A stretch of 64,000 nt of DNA from Orientallactaga sibirica (taxonomy: Eukaryota > Chordata > Mammalia > Rodentia > Dipodidae): the NCBI GenBank assembly GCA_036365145.1, contig JAEOAD010000004.1:54000001-54064000 (forward strand), given 5' to 3'. The notes under the pieces are model-generated. The model worked only from the letters and a program-made list of their open reading frames with translations. It ran no database searches and was not told where the DNA came from. A program made the translations under genes and the position numbers. Of this stretch, positions 47,921 to 59,019 are shown in pieces. How positions within the stretch are numbered: the stretch's first letter is position 1; every line of letters begins with the position of its first letter.

Positions 47921-48710
47921 TAAGCTTTATGTATTTCAAATCCTCAGCCTTTCTTCACATGTAAAAGCCACAAATGCAAGTTTTAAATAAGATGACTTTG
48001 TGTTGCAGTAAATTATTTTATTATATATTTTAATACTAGATAAAATGGTATTAGTGAAGACTTATAGGATTCAGTTATTGATCATTGTTTTTGTTTCAAC
48101 TTATTGAACAATGGTTGATGGACAAATGTTTATAGCATAGTATTAGGACTACAGATTATTAGAAAGCTGAGTATTTAAAGTTATAGATGTATGGTCTCTA
48201 GAAGTTGAAGAGATATGTCTGCTTGGTAAAATTTAAGGGAACTAACTTTTTGTTGTTACTGTTTTACTGTGTATTCCAGGGCAGCTAAGAAGTTATGATT
48301 CACCAGCCTCTTCCTCCAAACCAGACCTCACTATTCTTTTGTAAAATTATATTTTGGTGTGTAAAATGAGCATCTAATGATTAGCCTGCTGTCTAAATGG
48401 CCACTAATCATCTGCCTACACACATATATCTTGATTGTGGAGAAATTAAAAAGAAAATAATAGACCTTATGTCACATTAGCTGATCTTCCCTCTATTTTC
48501 ATGCTCACAAATGAAAATCTCCTATTTCAAGATTTATAGATTCAAGGATTTTCTTCCCTTGAATACCCAACATCTGAAGTATATAGTATTTTACCATAAT
48601 CAGAGTGAGTGAAAGATAAATGCATCAATTAAAATGAAAAAAATAGACAATTGTATCTTGGCTCCTTGTGCTTTCTTCTCAAAGTATGGCCAAGAATCCA
48701 TGAACCCTTC
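47921..48710. other. Unassigned AT-rich DNA
   Basis: No gene or repeat recognised. Confidence 0.4.
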
Positions 48711-48727
48711 AAACATATTGAAGATTG

Positions 48728-48881
48728 GGGCTGGAGAGATGGCTTAGCGGTTAAAAGCTTGCCTATGAAGCCTAAGGACCCTGGTTCAAGGCTTGATTCT
48801 CCAGGACCCACGTAAGCCAGATGCACAAGGGAGTGCATGCATCTGGAGTTCGTTTGCAGTGGCTGGAGGCCCTGGCACACC

Positions 48882-48917
<36 letters not shown>

Positions 48918-48966
48918 ATTTCTATATCTCTCTCAAATAACTAAATAAAAAATAAAATATTTAAAA
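48728..48966 (+). mobile_element. tRNA-derived SINE with perfect 17-bp TSD
   Basis: Young copy with a (CT) expansion at about 48885-48915. 'aaacatattgaagattg' occurs at 48711-48727 and again at 48967-48983. The minisatellite starts at the next base. Confidence 0.97.
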
Positions 48967-48983
48967 AAACATATTGAAGATTG

Positions 48984-49333
48984 AATCACTAAACACATGC
49001 ATTCACACTTTAAAGCACATAGAAACTCTTCATTTAATCACTAATCACATGAATTCACACTTAAAATGCATGGAAACTGTTCATATAATCACCAATCATG
49101 TGCAATCACACTTAAAGTACATAGAAACTCTTCATTTAATCACTAATCATGTGCATTCACCCATAAAATACATAGATACTCTTTGTATTATCACTAATCA
49201 CATGAAATCACACTTAAAGCACATAGACATTAATTTAATCACTCGTCACATACATTCACAATTAAAGAACATAGAAAGTCTTCATATGATCACTAATCCC
49301 ATGCAGTCACTCTTAATGTACATAGAAACTTCA
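48984..49333 (+). repeat. 51-bp minisatellite, seven units, open reading frame
   Basis: Units start 'aatcact' or a variant at 48984, 49036, 49087, 49138, 49189, 49237 and 49288 (lengths 52, 51, 51, 51, 48, 51 and a partial). Because 51 and 48 are multiples of three, one frame stays open from 48974 to 49363, giving a 17-residue periodic peptide (for example LITNHVHSHLKYIETLH-like units rich in His, Ile and Thr). The frame opens with TTG, not ATG; the first ATG in it is in unit 2. No promoter, Kozak-like context or known domain is seen. A non-coding satellite is the default reading. Confidence 0.9.
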
Positions 49334-49390
49334 AAAATACTAGCATTGTATCAACAACATTAACAACTCTATTTTAGAAATTAAATTTCC

Positions 49391-49638
49391 CAATCTGGAG
49401 AGATGGCTTAGCAGATAAGGTACTTGTCTTCAAACCTAAGGACACGGGTTCAGTTCCCTAGTACCCACATAAGCCACATACACAAGGTGGTGTATGTATC
49501 TGGAGTTCATTTGCAGTGGCTAGAGCCCCAGGGCACCCAATCTCTCTCTTCTATTTCTCTCTTTCTCTCTCTCTACCTCTATCTCTCTCTTTCAAATAAA
49601 TAAGTAAATACAATAAAAAAGATATGTTTTTTTAAAAA
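49391..49638 (+). mobile_element. tRNA-derived SINE with TSD
   Basis: Starts 'caatctggagagatggctta', with a CT-rich tract and an 'aaataaataagtaaatac' end. Flanks 'gaaattaaatttcc' (49377-49390) and 'gaagttaaatttcc' (49639-49652) are a 14-bp TSD with one mismatch. Confidence 0.95.
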
Positions 49639-49652
49639 GAAGTTAAATTTCC

Positions 49653-50344
49653 TATGTTCAGACAGATGATGTAAAATAAGTCCATCCAAATCACTCAATA
49701 CTTCATAAAGTTCCAAATTGAGACTAAAACGTGTAGCCAACTTTAGTAGTTGCAACAAAAATTTTAACTTCTGTATCAGACAGTCTATTAGATGGATCTA
49801 TTGCTTTTCTTATGATTTATACTTGTAGTTAAATTTTTCTGTTCCAAGTTCTTCCTTCTTCAGGTTTTGGCCTAGCTTTAGACATAATTTTTAGAAAATT
49901 TTTGGAACTTATTTCCTTAGTCCATTTTATCACAAGAGCACAATGCTACCAAATTTTTAATAAGACAATTTTGATATCATTGCTTAATGACATTTTACCT
50001 AAGACCTAAGAAGATTTTGTTCAAATCCATATGTGCTTTATACAGTTTAGACCTTTTTCAAAGCTTTATCCTACATTGAATCTTCTCATTTTTTCAAAAA
50101 AATATCTTAAATACATGTTATTGGAGAATAATCATCCATTAATTTTTTTAAAATGCATTCAAAAAATTATGATCATGATATGTACCATATTATACATTTT
50201 GAACTTACACAGAAAGCCTTCAATAATGTTTATGGACAGGATTTTTTATATTTACAAAGGATCAACAGAATAAAGAATAGTTTATATTTTATAATTATAT
50301 TGATATTTTATATTTTTCCTATTACATATATTTAATATACTTAA
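49653..50344. other. Unassigned AT-rich DNA
   Basis: No gene or repeat recognised; short open frames have no domain. Confidence 0.4.
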
Positions 50345-50484
50345 AGGATCACAGCTTGAAACCCAGAACTTGGGAGGCTGAGGTAGGAGGATCACCATGG
50401 TTTGAGGCCATGCTAAGAATATAGAATTAATTCCAGGTCAGTCTGGGCTAGAGCAAGACCCTATCTCAAAAAAACAAAAAAAGA
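50345..50484 (+). mobile_element. B1 SINE, 5'-decayed
   Basis: The 5' part is diverged ('cagcttgaaacccagaactt'). The middle and 3' parts ('gctgaggtaggaggatcacc', 'aattccaggtcagtctggg') are clear. A-rich tail. Confidence 0.88.
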
Positions 50485-50880
50485 AATTATTATTATTTCT
50501 AAAAGGAGAGAATTAGCTCAGGATTTGCTTTCAAATTTGGGGAAAGAGAATGTTCTTACCTGACAATTTATTCTCCAATTTGCATTAAGGATTATAATAT
50601 ATCTCCTTAATACTCATGTATACCATGGGATAAAAATAAATCTAAGCATTATTAAAGTTCTTATTCTATTATTTGTCACAAATTTAGTTGCTGGGGGTAT
50701 GTAAATGCCACATATGCTCTTATTATTTGTGATTATTTACTTTAAATAAATTTAATAAAAGGTACATATAATGCTAGAATTTTAATTATTTAATTACCTG
50801 CTGATTTCTATTGTTTCTAAAAAGAAGTCATTTATACTTCTCACTGCAATTCTACTGGATAAATTTTTCCCTCTAAGGCA
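50485..50880. other. Unassigned AT-rich DNA
   Basis: Nothing recognised. Confidence 0.4.
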
Positions 50881-50917
50881 CTTTTTTGTTTTGTTTTGTT
50901 TTGTTCTGTTTTTTGTA
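50881..50917. repeat. (TTTTG)n simple repeat
   Basis: About six TTTTG-like units. Confidence 0.88.
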
Positions 50918-51480
50918 TTTTTTCCCTGGTTATCAAAAGTTTGACTGTGGTGTGTCTTTACTCATTATTGATATAGTCTGTTTATCATTCACTGTGTCCC
51001 AAATTGTAGATTGCTCTTTTAAAGTTAGAAATATTTTATCCAGCATCTCTTTCACATTTTTACTAATATCTTTCTCTCTTCTCTTTCTAAGACTAGCTAC
51101 ATGTACTCCACTTGGAATTGTGGTAGTGGCCAGTGATACTCTTCATGTCTCCCATTTACTATGTCCTTGTTCATTTGATTGTATAATTTCTATTGATTTG
51201 TTTTTATGTTTACTGATTCCTGTGTCCCTTTTGCATAATCTTTATTTAACCACAACCAAAGAATTTTTGATTTCTGAAATGATTTTTTTTATTTGCCATT
51301 TTTTGGCTTTACCGCTTTTGTGTCATTATCTAAAAATCTTCATTGCTAACATATTTTGTTAATCATTTTCAATATTTTAAAATATTTATTATATCATTAT
51401 TTGTCCAGACATCCAATATCAACATTTGGGTCATATATAGGTTTGTTTCCAATGAATTATATCTGCTTTCTGCTTTTTTT
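50918..51480 (-). mobile_element. Ancient LINE (L1M/HAL1-like) fragment, antisense
   Basis: The plus strand carries phrases I know from antisense old mammalian L1: 'caaaagtttgactgtggtgt', 'ttctattgatttgttttta' followed by 'ctgattcc', 'ttttgatttctgaaatg', and 'atatcaacatttgggtcata'. They occur in the correct order. A plus-strand frame of 158 hydrophobic codons (50886-51362) is open across it by chance: T-rich antisense LINE DNA encodes Phe/Leu/Ile. Confidence 0.6.
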
Positions 51481-51494
51481 TTTTTATATCTCTT

Positions 51495-51504
<10 letters not shown>

Positions 51505-51526
<22 letters not shown>

Positions 51527-51782
51527 GAGAGAGAGACACAGAGACAGACAGAGAGAAAGGGAGAAGAAGTCAGATAGAGATGGGCGCGCCAGCAGCCTCT
51601 CAGCTGTTGTGAACAAAATCCAGCTGTGTGCGCCCCCTTGTGGTCAAGGGAGGCATTGCGGCCTTGCGTCACTTTCCATCTGGCTAAACGTGGGACCTGG
51701 AGATTGGATCCGCTGGAGATGGGAACCAGCATTCTTAGGCTTAGGAGGCAGGCACCTTAAACGCTAAGCCATCTCTCCAGCC
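51505..51782 (-). mobile_element. tRNA-derived SINE, long variant, with 15-bp TSD
   Basis: Reverse-complement long-form copy with CpGs kept ('gatgggcgcgccagcagcct', 'gcattgcggccttgcgtcac'). The 15-bp TSD 'ctcttgggacttttt' lies at 51490-51504 and 51783-51797. It is inserted at or near the edge of the ancient LINE. One of the youngest SINEs here. Confidence 0.96.
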
Positions 51783-51943
51783 CTCTTGGGACTTTTTAAT
51801 ACTTGACATTCAATGTTTTGAAGCCTGGAACCTGTTGTCTTCTAAGGTATGCAACATTTGCCCAGAAAGCACAACTGGTGGTTGCTCAGTCTTTGAGAAG
51901 TTTTTTCTCATGACTTCATAGAACGGTTCATTTTGGGATTTTG

Positions 51944-51978
51944 GGTGTGTGTGTGTGTGTGCGCGCACACACACACAC
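51944..51978. repeat. (TG)n-GCGCGC-(AC)n alternating tract
   Basis: About 17 bases of TG repeat, then GCGCGC, then AC repeat. The whole is a near-perfect inverted repeat of alternating purine and pyrimidine, which is prone to Z-DNA or hairpin. Confidence 0.93.
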
Positions 51979-52292
51979 CTTCACGTGCATGTGCATGTTT
52001 ATTGTTTTCTCTTTCTTGAGTTCTACTGAGGCATGATATATAGACAGGGTTATACTCCAGAAGGAAAACACATAAAACAAGATCTTAGGGTGTTTTTATT
52101 CTTTTAAATTTAAAACTGCTGTGATCTTTGTTACTTTTCTTTTTAATTTATTTAAATACTTACATTTTTCTATAGTTAACATGTAGTTAGCAATTGTCTT
52201 ATTTATAATTTTTCCCAATCAAATTCAGAAGGTAAAAATATTATGAGTTTTATTAGCTTGAATTACATATAATTAGGAAACCAGAAGTCTTT

Positions 52293-52678
52293 GGAATATT
52301 TTTTAATAGACATGGACATATTTAGTATGTAAACAACACATATTAATACTATCCTTTCCCTCCTCCCTACTCCTTTTCTGAAGAGGCCTTCCTCATTGGG
52401 GATAAAGGTCAGCCCCAAGGGGATTGTAGATCATGCATCATTTGGGGACAGAGGCAATGTCTCTGTGCAAAATTTCCCAACTAGTAGCTCTAACATTCTA
52501 TCTGCCCCCTCTTCTGCAAAATTCCCTGAGCCATGCTAGGAACGTTTTAATCTACTTCAGTGATGGGCACTCAGGAGCCTCTGGATCTCTGGTTTGTAGG
52601 TGTTGAATGTCCTCAGCATCTATCTCCTTCACCTTAGTGTTTCACTAAGAAAGCAGTACTTTTTTCCCCAATTCCTCG
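52293..52678 (-). mobile_element. LINE-1 3' UTR fragment
   Basis: Matches the L1 3' UTR ends at 6440-6880 and 8465-8870: 'ttctgcaaaattccctgagc', 'cttcagtgatgggcactcag', 'gttgaatgtcctcagcatct'. The 5' part is truncated. Confidence 0.82.
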
Positions 52679-53729
52679 GTAAAATTAAATTAGTTTAAAT
52701 GCAAAGTACCTCTTAGTTATATGACTGTTGGTACAACAAATGAATGAAAGCCTGAGAAAGTAGATGTGATTTTATGATGGCCTATTATGTAATAGAACAC
52801 ACTACTGTGTATAGGAGCAGAAATGAGGGTACCAATCAGGAGTATTAGTAGAATTTGTATAATTAATTTAATGTATTTTCCAATGTTTGTCAATATCACT
52901 TTTCTATTTTAGTCTATAATCTAAATTGTTTACAATGATTTGCATAGTTATGGGTACACTAAATGTTTTGGGGAAGGACCTATATTTTATTTAAAATAAA
53001 TGATTATCTTTAGCAAACCTCACTTTTGTAAAATCCCTGTATCATTTAAAAAAATCACACACTTTACCTGGCTTAATTGTATGTACTGCTCTTTGAGTTA
53101 GCAAGCTCAGACTTCTTCATTTTACAAATTCCAAATTAGATCCTCAAAAGGTGTTATCATAACTTTCCAAACAATAACTACATCCTGGTTCTGGACCCAG
53201 GAATCTGTTCCCTGTAAAACACACAGTACTTTAGTGATTATTACTAGTGATAATTATTAGTCTTGACTAACATAGGAATCCATGTGCCTCTTGACTGATA
53301 CAGACATAAAAAAAAATCTTCTGCTTTTGTCTCTTTGACTTTTGTCTCTCCTAAGATGGCAGTGTTACTTTGTCTGATTCTGACTTGATGCTGTTTCTCA
53401 AAGGCTCTTGCTTTCCTATTAAGCCAAAGGCATCTAATGTGTAGCAGTGGCTGCTTCAGGAATTTATGTAATTCTTGTTTCTAGGAAGGCATATTCTTAT
53501 ATTTAAAATCTCTTTCATACACATAGCTCAATAAAGACATAGGTAGATGTAGGATATATACATATATATGAATATCCAAGACTTTGCACATAAACACTGA
53601 GTTAAAATATGATATAGCTTTATAGAGTTGTTATGTCTACAAATTTAGTTGTGCTGAAAAACGAGGTCACTCTGTGTATGTGTGTTTTCATGGATATATG
53701 GATGCATTTGTCTGTGCAGGTGTATGAGG
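52679..53729. other. Unassigned DNA
   Basis: No gene or repeat recognised. Confidence 0.4.
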
Positions 53730-54003
53730 CTCATTTGTTTGTGTTCATAGGTAGGCTGGAGGAAACCGTCAGGTGACTTTCTTCAGTTGCTGTCCAGCTT
53801 TCTGCAACAAGGTCTCTCAATGGCCTGGATTTCACCAAGTTAGTTACATTGAATTGCCAGTGAGCTTCAAGATCTTCCCATCTCTGCTTCCCCCGTGTTT
53901 GGATAACAAGTTTGTACCTCCATGATACATATATTGGATATCAGACTCAGATCCTCATTCTTGCAAGCCAAGGATTTTAACTAATGTGCTATCTTCCCAA
54001 TTC
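53730..54003 (-). mobile_element. B4-like composite SINE, degenerate
   Basis: The plus strand starts 'gtgttcataggtaggctgga', passes a B1-like middle ('aacaaggtctctcaatggcc', 'ctctgcttccccc'), and ends in a tRNA-like 'tcagactcagatcctcattc' with 'caagccaaggattttaacta'. This is the layout of rodent B4 (B1 plus ID-type) in reverse. High divergence, so the family is tentative. Confidence 0.5.
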
Positions 54004-54171
54004 CTTGGCCACACTTTATATAGCAAAGAAGCATACGACTATCCAAGTTGTTTTATTCTTGATGTTAAAGCATTGTTAGAACCCCTATGTGAGTAGTTTG
54101 TGGCTGCTGTGATTTTGAAACACGTTTGTATTTAGTTAGAAAAGTTGGCATAAATTTTGTTTAATAAAGTT

Positions 54172-54336
54172 ACTTTTTTTTTTCTTTTGGTTTTTTCAAT
54201 GTAGGGTCTCACTCTAACCCAGGCTGACATGGAATTCATTTGGTAGTCTCAGGGTGGCCTTGAACTCATGGTGATCCTCCTATCTTTGCCTCCCAAATTC
54301 TGGGATTAAAGGCATGCGCCACCACTCCCGGCTAGT
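54172..54336 (-). mobile_element. B1 SINE
   Basis: Reverse-complement B1: oligo(T), 'gtagggtctcactctaaccc', 'ggtggccttgaactcatggt', end 'gcatgcgccaccactcccgg'. Confidence 0.95.
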
Positions 54337-54352
54337 AAAGTAATTTTTAAGC

Positions 54353-54354
<2 letters not shown>

Positions 54355-54400
<46 letters not shown>
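54355..54400. repeat. (AC)23 microsatellite
   Basis: Uninterrupted AC run. Confidence 0.97.
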
Positions 54401-54402
<2 letters not shown>

Positions 54403-54637
54403 CAGAGAGCTGGAGGATACTACAAGGTAGTACTGAAATCTTCCAAGTTTTGTCTTATTCTGTATTAAAAATATGAGGAGTGAAGAGAGGAATCTGGTTA
54501 AATTTTCAGACCTGATCCTAGATATACTATAAGATTACAAATACATTTCCTTTGCAGTCAATCCTGTGGATTTCAAAAGCATTAAAAGACAATTAAATTT
54601 TTCTTTGAATAGTATAAATTGATAGAATTATGGAAAG

Positions 54638-54773
54638 TAGCCGGGAGTGGTGGCACACTCCTTTAATCCCAGCACTCAGGAGGCAAAGGTAGGAGGATTG
54701 CCATAAGTTCGAGGCCACCCTGAGAATATAGAGTGAATTCCAGGTCAGCCTGGGCTAGAGTGGGACCATACCT

Positions 54774-54806
<33 letters not shown>
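54638..54806 (+). mobile_element. B1 SINE with 12-bp TSD
   Basis: Starts 'tagccgggagtggtggcaca' with an A tail of more than 30. 'aattatggaaag' flanks at 54626-54637 and 54807-54818. Confidence 0.96.
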
Positions 54807-54810
<4 letters not shown>

Positions 54811-55129
54811 ATGGAAAGCTTGATTGTGAAATCAGTATAAGTTTGAAGTATATGCAACAATTTCTTTTATAACAATTTTTATTTCATTTATTTAAAGGTG
54901 TAAATTATTTACTTACTTAAAAATTAAATGTATAATTATCACAGTGTAAACAACCCTTATAACTGTTGGAAGTCTTTAGCTTCAAGGAGCAGCTGACTGC
55001 TGGCCTATGAGCAAAGATATGCTATGGATATATTCAGTGCTGGCAGAAAGGCTTCTGTCAGTAGGTAGGATCTATTCAAGTGCAGAAGAATGCATGCAGG
55101 TAAGAGAGCCCAGAGACATTGCCTATATT

Positions 55130-55620
55130 AGAAAATCTTCTGTGGAACACAACAGCTAACTAGACACCAAAGAATTCAACAGAGAAGTCTCATGAATAAA
55201 GTGAACGTGAAAAAGTCTATACCTATAAGGTATTCCTTCAGACATAGCAGAAAACTTGTTCAGGATAAAAACATTATGTATGGTGAATATGGGAAAGCCT
55301 TCAGTTGGAAGTGCATCATGACTATTAGAAAGTTCATACAGGTCAACCATGATCATGTGAAAAATCAGTGTGTTGTATTTTGGGGCTTCATATATATCAG
55401 AAAATGCACACCAGAGAAACCTGAATGATAGAGTGACTGTTAGACTCACTGGTACTTGTTGCTCCACAGACCACTGAGGAGAGTTAAGACAATTATAAAC
55501 AGCAGGTGATAAAAATATACCCATGTTCAGTAAGTCCTATAGAGGATACCAGTCAGATGTGGAATGAGAACGCCAAAGGTTTCATAAGGCCGTCAAACAA
55601 GGATTTGAAGACAAGAGAAA
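55130..55620 (+). pseudogene. C2H2 (KRAB-type) zinc-finger gene relic
   Basis: The frame at 55192-55428 contains MYGEYGKAFSWKCIMTIRKF, a C2H2 finger in which both cysteine codons have become TAT (Tyr) and the histidines are also lost. A finger linker is visible at 55165-55190 as 'caaagaattcaacagagaag' (ancestral TGEK-type linker with bases missing), and another at about 55408-55428 (CTPEKPE, like HTGEKPY). Further text to 55620 may be a decayed third finger. No KRAB box, poly(A) tail or intron could be identified, so processed versus duplicated origin is open. It cannot bind zinc or DNA in the family's normal way. Confidence 0.65.
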
Positions 55621-56655
55621 GATAAAAGGAATGCAGGGCAGTAACTGATCACGTGTGGAGTATTATTATGAAGGTATGAGATTCACACTGACAGCAGCTT
55701 CCATGTTTGGTATACTTAGAAGCATGTAAACAACCCAAAATAAAGAAATTGAACATTATAATATAATCATCTATAGGATTGTATAATCTTAATAATATAA
55801 TCATACTATGTTCTACTTATTGTCAGGACGTGTCTACATGTGGCATACTCTACAGGAATGGCATAAATGCTGTCAGACTAACATTAGTCCTCACATATTA
55901 AGCTTGGTGTTAGTAGTAGCTGGTGCAGCAACTCCAAACTACTCATGTGTTGTAGGATTGAGCAGCACTGCAATGTACAAGGAAGAAAAGGATGGAAAAT
56001 AATGATGTTATTGGGAACTAAGTTCTTATTTTAGGAGGAATATCATTCAAAACAAAATTAATTTTATTATCTTTGAGTAAAATGGTATAAATACCAACAA
56101 TAACCTATCATCTCAATTATCTATAATTTATTTTGTACTGACGACCTATCTTATCTGTAGTCTATGCATTTATGTATTATTAACATTGTTCTCTGAGAAA
56201 ACTCAGAATTCTAGTAGTTAGAAAGTAACCATATCTTGTTTTTATGATATATTTCTCCACTAAAACTCACTAAGGTTTTTTAAGAAAAATGATCAAGATG
56301 GTAAATGAAAAGTACCAGTTGGCAACATACTAGAAAGAAGATAAAAAAATAAGTCCAGAGCAGATGGAGATAGGGAAAGGACCCAGCAGCCAAGTAAAGG
56401 GTATTCGCGGGTCAGATTTGGTTTATTTTCACTATAAACTTAATATTAATCTAAGTGTCTGTATAATACTTTGAATAAAAATGAATTCATGAGTTTGTGC
56501 AAATATATCAGAAAAAAGTGTGGAAATAAAAAAAAAGGAACAAAGGTTTTTCATTAGATAATGCCAATCTGTAAATACATTATTGATAGAATTACATTAT
56601 CACCATAGTACTGACACATGCATGTAAGAACAAATAAATTAATGTAAAATTGTTG
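55621..56655. other. Unassigned AT-rich DNA
   Basis: No gene or repeat recognised. The first part may include more decayed zinc-finger sequence. Confidence 0.4.
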
Positions 56656-56660
56656 TGCCA

Positions 56661-56876
56661 TGGGGCTGGAGAAATGACTCAGTGCTTAAGGCACTTGACT
56701 GCAAAACTTAAAAACCCAGGTTCAATTCCTCAGTACCCACATAAAACCAAATATATAAAGTGGTACATGCATCTAGAGTTCTTTTGCAGTGGCATACATT
56801 TATTATCTCTTTCTCTATCTGTCTCTCTGTATCTGTACCTCTCTACTTGTAAATAAATAAATAAAATAGAATATAA
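56661..56876 (+). mobile_element. tRNA-derived SINE, diverged
   Basis: Starts 'tggggctggagaaatgactc' and keeps 'gcatctagagttcttttgca'. CT-rich tract and 'aataaataaataaaata' end. Confidence 0.9.
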
Positions 56877-56879
56877 TTA

Positions 56880-57225
56880 TTTCTTGAAACTTATTAAGGC
56901 ATAGAATTTTCAATGTTCCTATAAATTATTGCTCCACATTTTATTATTGAATTTCAAAAAACTTGGCCAGGGAATAATATTTGGCCTTGAGAAAAATAGG
57001 CACATTGACCAATAAATACCCCAATGAGATGTATCAAAAATAGGTAGTATTGGTTTAACAGTTTTTCTGCCAAGAATGTTAACCTGAAACTCATTAGGAT
57101 GAAATAATCAGGTAATTACAATGATTTGATATTAGAAATGTCATTGTTTGGAAAGATTACTAAAACTATGGATAAATGGCCATATGTTATATTTGACAAT
57201 GTCACAAAATGAAAAGTGAAAAATA
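56880..57225. other. Unassigned AT-rich DNA
   Basis: Nothing recognised. Confidence 0.4.
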
Positions 57226-57239
57226 AAAATGTCATTGGG

Positions 57240-57393
57240 GCTGGGCGTGGTGGCGCATGCCTTTAATCCCAGCACTCGGGAGGCAGAGGTAGGAGGATCG
57301 CTGAGAGTTCGAGGCCACCCTGAGACTACATAGTTAATTCCAGGTCAGCCTGGACCAGAGTGAGACCCTACCTTGCAAAACCAAAAAAAAAAA
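57240..57393 (+). mobile_element. B1 SINE with 14-bp TSD
   Basis: Young B1 with several CpGs. 'aaaatgtcattggg' flanks at 57226-57239 and 57394-57407. Confidence 0.97.
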
Positions 57394-57493
57394 AAAATGT
57401 CATTGGGATATTTAAATACTGGTTTTAAAAGCAGAATGATGATATTCTAAATTAAAATTAATTTTTTAAAACTAATAACATAAATTTCTCCAG

Positions 57494-57837
57494 TGTAGTG
57501 GTTTGATTCAGGTGTCCCCCATAAACAGGTGTTCTGAATGCTGGTTTCCCTGCTGATGGAGATTTGGGAATTGACACCTTCTGGAGGCAGTGTATTGTTG
57601 GGGGCAGGATTATGGGTATTATAGTCAGTTTCCCCTTGCCAGTGTTTGACACACTTTCCTGTTGCTGTTGTCCACCTTATGTTAGCGAGGGGTGAAGTCC
57701 ACACTCTGCTCATGCCATCATTTTCCCCTGCCATCATGGAGCTTCCCTTCGTGTCCTTAAGCCAAAATAAACCATTTTTCCCCAAAACTGTTCTTGGTCG
57801 GGTGATTTCTGCCAGCAATGTGAACCTGACTGCAATA
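57494..57837 (+). mobile_element. 5' LTR of MaLR
   Basis: 344 bp, starts TGTAGTGG and ends TGCAATA (the terminal CA has decayed). AATAAA at 57766-57771 is the polyadenylation signal. Confidence 0.92.
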
Positions 57838-57843
57838 GTACTG

Positions 57844-57861
57844 TTGGTACTGAGGAGTGGT
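57844..57861 (+). other. Primer-binding site of MaLR (tRNA-Leu type)
   Basis: 'ttggtactgaggagtgg' a few bases after the LTR. ERVL and MaLR elements use a tRNA-Leu primer with 'tggtac...gggg'-like sites. Confidence 0.7.
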
Positions 57862-59001
57862 GTCATTTACTTCTAGAAAGCTGACTGTGGTTTTGGCCTT
57901 TTAGAACTGATTTTCAATAGAAATGTGGAAGGACTTGTAACCTTGGCTTAAAAGATGCCTTGCAATCCTGCAAGTACAGCTTGATGGACTATTCTGGTCA
58001 GAGTTGAAAGACCTGAATGCAGCAAGAACTATGATCTGTGAGGTCTGGCTAGTGAGGGTGAGAAAGAGCTTTGCCTGGATGGTGCTAGAAGCAGTTTGTG
58101 TGAGAAGCTTGCTGTTATGCCGGTGTCCGGAGAACTTGTACAGGGTTGCACTGCATAGAAACAGATTGATGTGTGCATAGGGATATGGCACAGAAATGAA
58201 ATCTTTGGGCTGAAACTTCTGCCCATTCAGCTGCTTATGAGAGATTGCAACCTTTGAGATTGGGCCAGATGACCTGCACTTGGACAACAGGAAGAATGTA
58301 GACTCTTTTGAAGGGACCTGAATGCTCAAGGAGTGTCCTGTTCTTTCAAGTCTGCTTTATTCTCCCATCCCCCCAGACTAACAGATTGGCACCCTATCTG
58401 GTATTATGGAGTATAAGGAATGCAGGAAAGAGAGGGTCATTGAATTTGCAGCATAGTTTTGTGTTTTGGAAACGGCCCTGGGCAGTGTGAAGCAGGTTTG
58501 CTAGATGCCTGCATGGAGACCTAATGGAGCCATGAAGATGAACCAAGGGTTGCAGTGGAGACCCAGTGGAGATTCCAGGACCACAAGATGGCTTCTAAGG
58601 AAAGCTGCTAGCCCCAGATGAAGTTTTCCAGGACTGTGAGTAGCCTAGATGGAGGGATGGAATTGGAGCTCCAGAGACTTTTTGCTAGTTAGAATTATTA
58701 GACTTGGAGACTTGTCATTGACTAGAGTTGTTGGACTTGGCACTACAGAATTTGAGGTTTGCCGTGTTTAAATATTGTGTTGGTTGAATATTTCTTTGCT
58801 ATGCCCAATGCCTTCTTTTGCAGTGTGAGTGTTTATTCGTTGCCATTATGGGTTTTTTGGGGGGATTTTTTGGTTTTATGGCTCAGTTAAAAGACCTTGG
58901 ACTATAGGGATGTTTGAACATCTTTGATTATAAAAACTATAGGGATTTCTAAAGTTGAACTGAATGTATTGTATTTTATATCCTGTATGGTTATCAATTT
59001 A

Positions 59002-59019
59002 TGGGGGTCAGGGGCAGAA
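59002..59019 (+). other. Polypurine tract of MaLR
   Basis: 'tgggggtcaggggcagaa' directly before the 3' LTR. This is where plus-strand synthesis is primed. Confidence 0.8.

Noticed and set aside
48984..49333. CRISPR-like array
   Set aside because: Units are contiguous 51-bp tandem repeats without unique spacers, in eukaryotic repeat-rich DNA.
50886..51362. 158-codon hydrophobic frame, looks like a membrane protein
   Set aside because: It is the T-rich antisense of an ancient LINE; Phe/Leu/Ile content follows from base composition.
55808..56002. 64-codon frame after the zinc-finger relic
   Set aside because: No finger motif or linker, so it is not counted as part of the relic.
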